Source: Cognatishimia sp. MH4019 (lineage in GTDB: Bacteria > Pseudomonadota > Alphaproteobacteria > Rhodobacterales > Rhodobacteraceae). Taken from it: a stretch of 37,058 nucleotides of DNA. Below, in pieces: positions 16,238-23,642 of this stretch (within the stretch, counting starts at the first letter, position 1; every line of letters begins with the position of its first letter). The position numbers were made by a program, and so were the translations under genes. A model generated the notes under the pieces. That model ran no database searches. It saw only the letters and a program-made list of their open reading frames with translations, and was not told where the DNA came from. The stretch is from positions 1-37,058 of the forward strand of contig NZ_JAHTBL010000015.1 in NCBI RefSeq assembly GCF_020177595.1, written 5' to 3'.

Positions 16238-16858
16238 TCAATCGAAGTAGTTTCTCGTGACCGCAATAGCGACAGCATGGGTCCGGTTCTTCGCGCCAAG
16301 CTTCGACACTGCTTTTTGCGCCCGCTGCTTTACTGTCGATTCTGCAATGTTCAATGCCTCCGAGATATCGCGTTGACCCTCCCTGTCTCTCATCAGACGC
16401 AAAACGTCCAGTTCGCCATCCGTTAGTGACGCCCGTCCTGTGACAAGCTCCACCCAAATCTCAAACTTCGCCCGCAGCGTTTCTAATTCGCTATCTGTAA
16501 ACTCTCGATCAGGCCGTGAAAGCGTGATGAAAGATCTCTTCCGGGCATTTTTTGCTGATATCACAGCACCGTAGTTCATATTGAAGACCCTGGCGCGTTT
16601 CAGAATCCACCGCACGTCGGGCAACGAGATTTCCGACCAACGCCGTGTTCCCGAATTTGCTATAGTCCAGACCAGCACCGGGTCGCCGGCAAAGTAGTTT
16701 CGGTCCTCGTACTCTGCACGCCAGGCCTCGGGGTACTCGCTGTGCATATATTCCGGACCGCGAAAAGTCATATTGAACGCGAGGATGAAACCCGATGGGG
16801 CGAAACCCTGCAAAGTTAGAAGCTCTGCTTCGAAATTTGGAATGATCTTGTCCAACAT
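16238..16858 (-). CDS. luxR: LuxR-family quorum-sensing regulator
   Basis: The product has 206 residues. The N-terminal autoinducer-binding domain has the family-conserved aromatic/acidic set W46, Y50, D59-P60, W74 and G97 (in PEAWRAEY, FAGDP, TRRWSE, NMNYGA). The C-terminal LuxR helix-turn-helix spans about 143-203 (LTDGELDVLRLM, then STVKQRAQKAVSKLGAKNRT). It should bind an acyl-homoserine lactone and control genes by dimeric DNA binding. It is slightly shorter than TraR (234). It is divergent from the small gene and luxI, a common quorum-sensing arrangement, and lies upstream of conjugation genes, so control of transfer as by TraR is inferred. Confidence 0.9.
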   Translation of the reverse strand: MLDKIIPNFEAELLTLQGFAPSGFILAFNMTFRGPEYMHSEYPEAWRAEYEDRNYFAGDPVLVWTIANSGTRRWSEISLPDVRWILKRARVFNMNYGAVISAKNARKRSFITLSRPDREFTDSELETLRAKFEIWVELVTGRASLTDGELDVLRLMRDREGQRDISEALNIAESTVKQRAQKAVSKLGAKNRTHAVAIAVTRNYFD

Positions 16859-16977
16859 TACACCCTCTTTCTCTGGCTCGAGCTTGGAAAAGTGGCTTTT
16901 GGGATATCACCAACAGGCACCAACATTGACTTGTTAACCATTATAAACGGTATTGGACCCACTCAATCAATAGGTGT
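16859..16977. promoter_or_regulatory. Divergent luxR / luxI-operon promoter region
   Basis: This 119-base intergenic stretch should hold both promoters. A TTGACT (16927-16932) followed 19 bases later by TATTGG is a possible plus-strand promoter, with GTTAAC and TATAAA in between. I could not identify a convincing 18-20 bp lux/tra-box palindrome by eye. Confidence 0.35.
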
Positions 16978-17001
16978 GTGGAGGTGACTAATATTCGCGT
17001 A

Positions 17002-17220
17002 ATGGCTGTAGCAGACTTTACTCCTGACATGGTCGATACCCTTCAGAAGTATTTCCCGAACTACGAAACTGATGGCGTCGTCGAAGTCGAAGTCACCACT
17101 CATGGATTGTGGTTGGTCACGCCCAACCGAAAGATGCGCCACTTCCTCGGGCTCGCGCGCAAGCCCAAGAGCAACATTGTGATCCCCCTGCCTCACCTGA
17201 ACTTTTTCAAGGACGACTGA
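17002..17220 (+). CDS. Small protein of unknown function between luxR and luxI
   Basis: The frame encodes about 72-80 residues, without membrane segments, containing FTPDMVDTLQKYFPNYETDG and ending in LPHLNFFKDD. I do not recognise the family. The stop is six bases before the luxI ATG, so the two are almost certainly cotranscribed and coupled. The start is uncertain. A strong GGAGG (16980-16984) is 17 bases before the ATG at 17002 but 8 bases before an in-frame ATT (16993); in-frame GTGs lie at 16978 and 16984. It could be a modulator of LuxR or LuxI, like small anti-activators in other conjugative systems, but this is speculation. Confidence 0.7.
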   Translation: MAVADFTPDMVDTLQKYFPNYETDGVVEVEVTTHGLWLVTPNRKMRHFLGLARKPKSNIVIPLPHLNFFKDD

Positions 17221-17226
17221 CCAAAA

Positions 17227-17817
17227 ATGGAAACGACGGTGATCGAGCTTCCCCGAGACTTTGCGCATTACGATTTGGTGCGTGGGTTTCTCGAGCTGCG
17301 AAAGCGCGTCTTTATAGATGACATGGCTTGGTCTTTGGTCGAGGTTTCTGAATTGGAGTTCGAGCAATACGACACATTCAAAGCCGTCTACATCATCGTC
17401 CACGAGGGGGATGAGATTTTGGCTGGGGCGAGGTTGCTGCCGACCAACACTTCCATCGGCACGGGGCGCATGAAATACTCTTACATGATCAAGGACGCTC
17501 ATGACGGTCATCTAACAGGAATGCCGTCGGACCTTTGTTTTGACAGCCCTCCCAAGAGTGATACGGTTTGGGAACTTACAAGGCTGGTCTCAAAGCCAAA
17601 GACGAACGCCGCGAAGCTGGTCCTTTTTGAGGCAAATAATTTTCTTAGGCGCCAATGCGCCAAAACTTGTCTTTTCCTCGCGCCGCCGGCGTTTTTGAGG
17701 CTTGCAAAGTCGATGGGGTTCTCACCTCAACGCCTCGGCCCAATTGTTGGAAACGAAGACGGCCGTTTTCTCGCATTCAGCTGCGATGTCGTCTATGCCG
17801 ACGAGGTTCAGGTCTAG
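17227..17817 (+). CDS. luxI: LuxI-family acyl-homoserine-lactone synthase
   Basis: The 196-residue enzyme is of the autoinducer synthase family, which makes N-acyl-homoserine lactones from S-adenosylmethionine and acyl-ACP. Conserved residues are visible: R25, F29 and W35 in LRKRVFIDDMAW, D49 in EQYDTF, R69 in LAGARLLPT, and E116/R119 in VWELTRL. Length is usual for LuxI proteins (about 190-230). It is convergent with the TrbM-like gene, with a hairpin between. Acyl-chain preference cannot be read from sequence by eye. Confidence 0.92.
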   Translation: METTVIELPRDFAHYDLVRGFLELRKRVFIDDMAWSLVEVSELEFEQYDTFKAVYIIVHEGDEILAGARLLPTNTSIGTGRMKYSYMIKDAHDGHLTGMPSDLCFDSPPKSDTVWELTRLVSKPKTNAAKLVLFEANNFLRRQCAKTCLFLAPPAFLRLAKSMGFSPQRLGPIVGNEDGRFLAFSCDVVYADEVQV

Positions 17818-17818
17818 C

Positions 17819-17841
17819 GCAACGCGCTCTAGTAGCGTTGC
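17819..17841. terminator. Hairpin between convergent luxI and TrbM-like genes
   Basis: GCAACGC (17819-17825), nine-base loop, GCGTTGC (17835-17841) form a perfect seven-pair stem located exactly where the two transcripts converge and overlapping the end of the minus-strand gene. There is no T-run on either side, so intrinsic termination would be weak. Confidence 0.45.
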
Positions 17842-18407
17842 CACTCTGTCCGCCCTTCATTCCAAAAGAAGTCACGATAAGTGAGCATGACGGCTCGGTT
17901 ACTAGGTCCAGTATAAGAGCTTCGTGACGGAAGCGGTCGCATCCGCCCATCAGGATCGACGAACGAGGCTGGCCATGGCTCGTGAGAGCCTAGAACTTTC
18001 AGAATCTCTTTGCAGTTTTCATTTTGGCGATCGCAGGATCGCACCGACCAATCCCATTGGCGAGGTTCGTTTGGAGGTTCATAGGACCGCGCCCGGAACC
18101 AAAGAATGCGCATCTCCTCGAGCCAGGCATAATCGATGCCTGACGTGTCCAAAGAAACCACTTCCGACACGCGATTCGAAGAACCTGGATCTCGGGCATA
18201 AGTACAGGTGCCAATCGGAGGCTGCACAGGAATCGGTGTCACGCACCGGATCATTTCTGCTTTGGCCGCTGTGCAAACCGCGCTCGAAGGAAAGCCACCG
18301 GCAAGGCAAAGGATGATCGCGCAATCAATGTCGTGGGCTTGTGCTGGCTGGTTTGAACTCAACAATGAAAAGGCTGCTGCCAACAAATACTGTTTCCGAG
18401 AGTGCAT
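17829..18407 (-). CDS. Exported cysteine-containing protein, TrbM-like conjugation factor
   Basis: The product has 192 residues with a signal peptide (about 1-24, cleavage after AQA). The mature start DIDCAIILCLAGGFPSSAVC, with regularly placed cysteines, resembles the TrbM/KikA family of periplasmic conjugal transfer proteins. The C-terminal half (EEMRILWFRARSYEPP and beyond) is not recognised and makes it longer than the motif region alone. A good AGGAG ribosome site precedes the ATG. It is divergent from the virB operon, sharing a promoter region with it. Assignment rests mainly on the cysteine motif and location. Confidence 0.6.
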   Translation of the reverse strand: MHSRKQYLLAAAFSLLSSNQPAQAHDIDCAIILCLAGGFPSSAVCTAAKAEMIRCVTPIPVQPPIGTCTYARDPGSSNRVSEVVSLDTSGIDYAWLEEMRILWFRARSYEPPNEPRQWDWSVRSCDRQNENCKEILKVLGSHEPWPASFVDPDGRMRPLPSRSSYTGPSNRAVMLTYRDFFWNEGRTEWQRY

Positions 18408-18543
18408 TCGCGCGACTCCTTATAGTGGAAGAACTAGGCATATTATCGCTCAAATATCAAAATGCACAATATTACATATTGCAAAGATATGGGTTTGCGC
18501 GTTTTCATGCTGACGATAGAAGGGCTCCCGATAGGGGAGTCCG
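18408..18543. promoter_or_regulatory. Divergent promoter region of the virB operon with inverted repeats
   Basis: These 136 AT-rich bases contain a perfect palindrome CAATAT-TAC-ATATTG (18467-18481), a plausible binding site for a dimeric regulator. CTCCC-GATAG-GGGAG (18525-18539) forms a small hairpin next to the first start codon, and its GGGGAG may also be the ribosome binding site. If LuxR controls transfer, this is where its site should be. Confidence 0.45.
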
Positions 18544-18900
18544 GTGCCGATACATAAAAATCAGATTTTGATTACGATCGAAGGGGTCAAAGGCCTCATC
18601 GCGTCGAAGGTCGCCTTCACGTGCCGGTACGAGCTTGTCGGGTTCAAAGACGATGGGAAGCCCCAATATCAATGCGTCTACCTGCGTCAGGGTGAGCCCG
18701 AGGCCATTCTCGTTTCAACTCGGATCACGCCCTACGGACCAGAGCCGCGTTACTTCAACATTTGGCCGGGCTTGTTCAAGCATCACCATGAATTCGGTGA
18801 TGGTACTCCTTTGTGCGTCGATGTTGACTATACAATCCGTAAAGCAGACGGCAGCCGAGGCGTTGATCTTTCTCAAGGACGGGAGCGTTCGAAAGACTGA
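18544..18900 (+). CDS. Hypothetical protein opening the virB operon
   Basis: The product has 118 residues and no family is recognised. It starts with GTG at 18544, supported by GGGGAG five bases upstream. The sequence (FTCRYELVGFKDDGKPQYQC; PLCVDVDYTIRKADG) looks like a genuine soluble beta-rich protein without a signal peptide. Its 3' end overlaps the proposed virB1 start by about 110 bases in another frame, so either both are real with a long overlap or one start is misplaced. It is probably expressed with the secretion genes. Confidence 0.6.
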   Translation: MPIHKNQILITIEGVKGLIASKVAFTCRYELVGFKDDGKPQYQCVYLRQGEPEAILVSTRITPYGPEPRYFNIWPGLFKHHHEFGDGTPLCVDVDYTIRKADGSRGVDLSQGRERSKD

Positions 18901-19429
18901 CGGCTGGATTACCCATTCCAAACGCTTGCCAGACGAACCAGTACGCGCACCCCAACAGTCCACGCCAGTCCCAAAGCGCGACATCCTTGATTCGATCGCT
19001 CAGACGGCGCAGCGGTATGAAGCAAATCACGCCCTAAACAAGCATCGGATCACGGCTGAGGAATGGCATGATCTGTTCCGTGCGCTGATTGAAGCGGAAA
19101 GCGCTTACCGCCCCACTGCGATCAGCCCCAAAGGCGCTTACGGCTTGGGGCAGTTGATGCCCGCAACCGCCCATGACCTTGGTGTTGATCCCAAGAGCAT
19201 CACCCAAAACCTCGATGGTGCGGCGCGGTATCTCCTTACACAGCTGGCTTTATTTGACAGTATCGACCACGCCCTCGCCGCCTATAACGCCGGGCCGCAT
19301 CGGGTGACCGAATATGGCGGCGTTCCCCCATTCCGAGAGACCCGCACCTACGTCGCGCGGATAACCCGCATCCGTGCGCGTCTTGCCGCAAGCCGACCTT
19401 CTTTCGCCGTTCTGAAGCCAGATCACTAG
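18788..19429 (+). CDS. virB1: VirB1-type lytic transglycosylase
   Basis: The product has about 213 residues. A short hydrophobic N-terminus (MVLLCASMLTIQSV) acts as a signal for export. The SLT domain has the catalytic glutamate E104 in ALIEAESAYRP, GAYGLGQLMPATA and ALAAYNAGP. It cuts peptidoglycan so the secretion channel can assemble. I chose the ATG at 18788; 18800 is equally possible, and neither has a strong ribosome site. The frame stays open further upstream but that part does not look like protein. It is the first recognisable gene of the mating-pair-formation operon, which has a second SLT-domain protein at 22536. Confidence 0.85.
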   Translation: MNSVMVLLCASMLTIQSVKQTAAEALIFLKDGSVRKTDGWITHSKRLPDEPVRAPQQSTPVPKRDILDSIAQTAQRYEANHALNKHRITAEEWHDLFRALIEAESAYRPTAISPKGAYGLGQLMPATAHDLGVDPKSITQNLDGAARYLLTQLALFDSIDHALAAYNAGPHRVTEYGGVPPFRETRTYVARITRIRARLAASRPSFAVLKPDH

Positions 19430-19444
19430 TTGCCCGAGGCCCCT

Positions 19445-19723
19445 ATGACCAATCGCTTGCCCTACCGTTTTCTCTTGGCCACCAGCCTCGTGCTCAGCGC
19501 GCTCCCAGTTCACGCCCTAGACCTTTCCCCGATCCAAAGCATGCTTGAAACTGTCGAAGCCGCACTTACCGGGGGCATTGGCAGCTCAGTGGCTGTGCTT
19601 GCCGTCATTGGAACAGGCTTCTTATGCATGTTTGGGCGCCTCAACTGGGGTTGGTTCGCTTCGGTCATCATCGGAATCGTCCTCATCTTCTCAGCGGGCA
19701 CAATCGTTGAGGGGTTCACCTAA
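19445..19723 (+). CDS. virB2: VirB2-type major pilin
   Basis: The 92-residue protein has a signal peptide (about 1-25, ending VHA) and two hydrophobic helices (about 45-66 and 70-90) with a GRLNWGW turn, as in VirB2/TrbC pilins that form the conjugative pilus. It is located between virB1 and virB3 as in the canonical order. The ATG at 19445 is preferred over an upstream TTG at 19430. Confidence 0.88.
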   Translation: MTNRLPYRFLLATSLVLSALPVHALDLSPIQSMLETVEAALTGGIGSSVAVLAVIGTGFLCMFGRLNWGWFASVIIGIVLIFSAGTIVEGFT

Positions 19724-19725
19724 AA

Positions 19726-20004
19726 ATGGCCGACCGCTCCCCTGTCTTTCTCGGCCTTGCCCGCCCGCCTAAGTACCTTGGCCTGCCCATCGGCTATCTC
19801 GTAGTCCTCGCAACTGCGATCGTGATCCCGTTCATTTGGACCAAATCGCTCCTTTTCTTCGCTCTCGGCGCCTTCCTCTATCCCATGGTGTGGTTCCTCG
19901 CCGACCGCGAGCCCCATTTCTTCGAACTTTTTCGCGTCTCCTACGGTTCAGTTCGCAACACCCGAAACCGTTCGAACGGCGGAGGCGACAGCTATGGCGT
20001 TTGA
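19726..20004 (+). CDS. virB3: VirB3-type inner-membrane protein
   Basis: The 92-residue protein has the VirB3 pattern: an N-terminal LARPPKYLG segment, then two membrane helices (about 22-37 and 40-57) and a DREPHFFELF cytoplasmic stretch. VirB3 helps place the pilin with the VirB4 ATPase. It starts three bases after virB2 and overlaps the virB4 start by 11 bases. Confidence 0.88.
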   Translation: MADRSPVFLGLARPPKYLGLPIGYLVVLATAIVIPFIWTKSLLFFALGAFLYPMVWFLADREPHFFELFRVSYGSVRNTRNRSNGGGDSYGV

Positions 20005-22369
20005 CATGTTCTCGTCCAGTAAGCGCGGCGCAGCGCTCCACGCGGCTGGTGCCAGAGACTTTCTGCACGAAACCGCTTTGGCGACCCACCTTCCCATGGT
20101 TTCATTTATTGGTTCCGACGTGATGGTCCTGCGCGAAGGTGATCTGATGGCCACCCTCAGGCTTGGCGGCCTCAACCCACTCACCACACCAGACGCCGAT
20201 CTCGATGCCCTGAAACGCGCCGTAGCCGCTGTTATCGCTCAAATCGGCAATGCATTCGCAATCTACATTCACCGGATCTCGGTTCCTCAAATACTGAAGA
20301 TGACAAAAGTCGCAGGCGAAAGTTTCGCTGCGCAGATAGATGCCCGCTGGCAAAGCCACCTCGACGATATCGCTCCAAAGAAAAAACAACTGTATCTCAG
20401 CATCCTTCGCCGCCCTGCCCTTTCCACACGTCTTTTCCCATTCAGCTCGGTCGCAAATGGAGTATGGGCTAAAAATCGTGATACGCGTTCGGCAGAACTC
20501 AACGAGGTCGTTGGCTTCTTCGAAGCCGCGCTTGCAGCTGCAAAACCCGCGCGTTTAACCAAAAACACTGGCGAATGGCTCGGCGTCATCAATACGCTAC
20601 TCACCGGCCATTACACGCCCCTCTCTTCGCCACAACACGCCATGCCCATCGCCTACAGCCTCGGCACGTGCCGTGCAGCATTCGAAGGCGGAACGATTCA
20701 ACTCTCATGCGCAACGACGGGTGAGAGCCGTTGGGGTGCGCTTTTCAGCATCAAGTCCTACCCCGCCGTCACGGATGTCGCATTGCTAGATGGGTTGGAC
20801 CTGCCCCTTGATATGGTTCTCACGAACTCCTTTACGCCGATCCCAACGAACATCATGGCCGAGCGCATCCAACGCATTATCCGTCAGATGAACGCCGCCG
20901 AAGACGCCGCCGTTTCTTTGCGCGACCAACTACAAGAAGCGGCTGACGATCAGGAAGCCGGGCGTATCGCCTTCGGGGACCACCATCTGTCGATCGCCGC
21001 TTACACGTCGGACCGCCAAACGCTTGAACATGCCGCAGCCGAGGTCAAACGCTTGGGCCAAGAGGCCGGGGCCGTCGTTGTCCGTGAAACCATGGCGCTT
21101 AAAGCGACCTATTTCGCGCAGGTTCCCGGCAACTTCGGCTATCGCGCCCGAAGAACGCCGATCTCAACCATCAATTTCGCCGACTTCGCGGCTCTACACG
21201 GTAGCGTCGAAGGACAACCACCTACTCATAGTCCGTGGGGTGAAACCATCACTGCTTTCCCCGGTACTGGATCGTCGGCCTATCGGTTCAACTTTCATGA
21301 GGCCGGACACACGAACAAAGAGCCAACTGTCGGCCATACCTTAATCTTGGGGCGCACCGGCAGCGGTAAATCTGTCATCGCCGCCTTCCTTGCAGCCCAG
21401 GCACAAAGGATTGGAGCGCGGGTCTTCGTATTCGACAAAGATCAGGGACTCGAAATGGCCATCCGCGCGCTTGGCGGCCACTACAACCAGATCAAAGCCG
21501 GTTTGCCCACAGGCATGACGCCCTTGAAGAGTGAAACTGACACGCGCGGAAAAGCCTGGCTTACCGATTGGATGTCAGCCCTTTCTGAGAGTGCGGCTGC
21601 ATTGACCCCGGAGCAAGCCAAGCACCTCCAACACGCCGTCGCGCAGAATGCGAAAGCCGGTGATGCTCTGCAAAACTTCGATACCTTTGCCACCCTATTC
21701 CAATCACTGGACGACGAAGGCGCTCTCCATGCCCGCATTTCCCAGTGGGCACCCGGCAGCCGCTATGGATGGGTTTTCGATCATTCTCTCAACGAACATG
21801 CACTTCGAACAACCGGAAACGTGGTCGGTTTCGACATGACCGAAATCCTTGACATGACCACGGAACGCACCGCCGTCCTTGCCTATATTTTCCGTTTGAT
21901 AGAACGCCAGATTGAAGACCGGGGGCCGACCCTGATCATACTTGATGAGGCATGGAAGCTGCTCGATGACGACTACTTCGCGACGCGGCTCGAGAATTGG
22001 CTCGTAACGCTCCGCAAGATGAATTGCGTGGTCGTTATGCTGACCCAATATCCCGGTCAGCTACAGAACGCGCGGGTTGGAAAGACGATTGTCGAGACTA
22101 TCCCGACGCAGATTCTGTTCCCCAATGATCATACAAAGCCATCTGACTACAATCTGCTCGGAGTGAATGAAAAAGAAGCTGCCTTGCTCACTGAAACCAC
22201 GGCCGGGCAACGCATCGCTTTGGTCAGATCTGCAAGTGAAAGCGTCTTCATCGATGCTGACCTCTCCGCACTTGGATCTCTCCTCACCATTCTCGGGGGT
22301 GGCCAATCCGGCGCGGCCATCGCAGGCCCCGATTGGCGCTCTGATCCAACATTCTGGAGGGTCCCATGA
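19994..22369 (+). CDS. virB4: VirB4 secretion ATPase
   Basis: The 791-residue protein has the VirB4/CagE N-terminal region and a C-terminal RecA-like ATPase. Walker A is at about 451-458 (GRTGSGKS) and Walker B at about 645-655 (LIILDEAWKLL), with the later MLTQYPGQL motif. It powers pilus biogenesis and substrate transfer at the inner membrane. Length matches the family (about 790-820). It overlaps virB3 upstream and the small lipoprotein gene downstream (ATGA). Confidence 0.96.
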   Translation: MAFDMFSSSKRGAALHAAGARDFLHETALATHLPMVSFIGSDVMVLREGDLMATLRLGGLNPLTTPDADLDALKRAVAAVIAQIGNAFAIYIHRISVPQILKMTKVAGESFAAQIDARWQSHLDDIAPKKKQLYLSILRRPALSTRLFPFSSVANGVWAKNRDTRSAELNEVVGFFEAALAAAKPARLTKNTGEWLGVINTLLTGHYTPLSSPQHAMPIAYSLGTCRAAFEGGTIQLSCATTGESRWGALFSIKSYPAVTDVALLDGLDLPLDMVLTNSFTPIPTNIMAERIQRIIRQMNAAEDAAVSLRDQLQEAADDQEAGRIAFGDHHLSIAAYTSDRQTLEHAAAEVKRLGQEAGAVVVRETMALKATYFAQVPGNFGYRARRTPISTINFADFAALHGSVEGQPPTHSPWGETITAFPGTGSSAYRFNFHEAGHTNKEPTVGHTLILGRTGSGKSVIAAFLAAQAQRIGARVFVFDKDQGLEMAIRALGGHYNQIKAGLPTGMTPLKSETDTRGKAWLTDWMSALSESAAALTPEQAKHLQHAVAQNAKAGDALQNFDTFATLFQSLDDEGALHARISQWAPGSRYGWVFDHSLNEHALRTTGNVVGFDMTEILDMTTERTAVLAYIFRLIERQIEDRGPTLIILDEAWKLLDDDYFATRLENWLVTLRKMNCVVVMLTQYPGQLQNARVGKTIVETIPTQILFPNDHTKPSDYNLLGVNEKEAALLTETTAGQRIALVRSASESVFIDADLSALGSLLTILGGGQSGAAIAGPDWRSDPTFWRVP

Positions 22370-22539
22370 AAAAATTTGTTCTACTATTTGCCCTGATCCT
22401 CTTATCTGCCTGCGAACAGTACACTGACGCGCGATCTCCCTGTTTTGGCGCAAATGGGGAACCGGTTGCCGCCGTCACGTTGCTACCAGTGCAAGCCAGC
22501 GACGATTGTCTTTTCGCGCCGGTAGGAGAGGACTGGTGA
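22366..22539 (+). CDS. Small lipoprotein, VirB7-like candidate
   Basis: This is a 57-residue protein. The N-terminus MKKFVLLFALILLSACEQYT is a lipoprotein signal with lipobox LSAC (lipidated C16). Two more cysteines (C26, C48) could form a disulfide. VirB7 is a lipoprotein of this size in the outer-membrane core complex, but its gene usually lies next to virB6/virB8. Here it sits between virB4 and the VirB5-like genes. Start overlaps the virB4 stop (ATGA) and stop overlaps the next start (GTGA), so it is translated as part of the operon. Surface-exclusion lipoproteins are an alternative. Confidence 0.8.
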   Translation: MKKFVLLFALILLSACEQYTDARSPCFGANGEPVAAVTLLPVQASDDCLFAPVGEDW

Positions 22540-23642
22540 GAGCAGCCGTCAAACTCGTATTGGCGTCAATCCTCGGTGCGACGCCCGCCTTATCCCAAGG
22601 CGTCCCGACCCAAGACAATATCGCGATCTCTCGGCTTTTTGCGCATCTCGAAATGTGGGCCAAGGACAATGCTGTCCAAGTCGATAAAAAGTCTACCGCC
22701 GAAGCCCTAGCTAAGATCCAAAGCGACCAGTTGAAGGCTCTCGCGTCGATCACATCCGCAACCAGCGGCCCTTCGCTCAATATCACCCAGCTAGAGGCTG
22801 ACCCAGATGCGCCTGTGAACTCTGTCTATCCAACACCCAATTCGCATCCAATGGACAGCCGCCTCTTCGGCGAAGGGCGTGAAACCGTCGAGATGATGAT
22901 CGTTCGCGTCGCAACCGAGTTTCAAGGCGCGCCCGGCCTTGCGCGCGCAGGCTTGTCACCCACCCAATGGCGGTGCCTGTTCCAAGCTCTCATTAAGCAA
23001 GAGAGCCGGTTCAGCGTCACCGCTCAAAGCCCCGTCGGGGCCTACGGCCTAACCCAACTGATGCCTGGCACGGCCTCCGACATGGGCATCGACCGCTACG
23101 ACGTCATGGATAACTTGCGCGGCGGCGCGCGCTATATCACCACGCAACTGAACGCGTTTGGTAACATTCCCCACGCGCTCGCCGCCTATAACGCAGGGCC
23201 AGGTCGTGTTCGGCAATACGGTGGCATTCCACCCTTCAAAGAAACGCAAGGATACGTCCGCAACATCACGCGGTTCTACAACGAATACTTTGCTGTCATC
23301 GGTGGCGCCGACGCCCTTGGGACCTTGTCCCCTTCAGACTGGGCACTGGCTGAGTACAGCAACACCTCCGATGCAAGCACGCTCTATGCCGTCGATGCCT
23401 TTGCCAATAGCCAGATCGTGATTGATCGGCTTTCAAAGATCATTCGCCAGATCGACGAAACCCCAGACGTCAAACGCGCCATTGAACTGAACACCTACGC
23501 CCGTACCGAGGTTGGTCGCATCCTCGCCACGCGCTTGCGCCTGATGTCTGCCACGCACCAACGGCAGGCCATCCAAAACCAGCACTTTACAGCTGACCGC
23601 CTCGCCGAGCGTAGCTTCAAAATGTCGGAGACCTTGCAATGA
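22536..23642 (+). CDS. VirB5-like protein with an inserted lytic transglycosylase domain
   Basis: The product has 368 residues with a signal peptide (about 1-21, ALSQ). Residues 22-75 (QGVPTQDNIAISRLFAHLEM and on) and about 305-360 (VKRAIELNTYARTEVGRIL) align with the N- and C-terminal parts of the next gene, virB5. Between them, about 120-255, is a complete SLT domain with catalytic E156 in ALIKQESRFS, GAYGLTQLMPG and ALAAYNAGPGRV. It thus seems to unite the pilus-tip-associated VirB5 scaffold with a peptidoglycan-cutting enzyme. The GTG start at 22536 has GGAGAGG upstream and overlaps the lipoprotein stop; the stop overlaps virB5 (ATGA). I know of no standard name for this architecture. Confidence 0.85.
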   Translation: MRAAVKLVLASILGATPALSQGVPTQDNIAISRLFAHLEMWAKDNAVQVDKKSTAEALAKIQSDQLKALASITSATSGPSLNITQLEADPDAPVNSVYPTPNSHPMDSRLFGEGRETVEMMIVRVATEFQGAPGLARAGLSPTQWRCLFQALIKQESRFSVTAQSPVGAYGLTQLMPGTASDMGIDRYDVMDNLRGGARYITTQLNAFGNIPHALAAYNAGPGRVRQYGGIPPFKETQGYVRNITRFYNEYFAVIGGADALGTLSPSDWALAEYSNTSDASTLYAVDAFANSQIVIDRLSKIIRQIDETPDVKRAIELNTYARTEVGRILATRLRLMSATHQRQAIQNQHFTADRLAERSFKMSETLQ

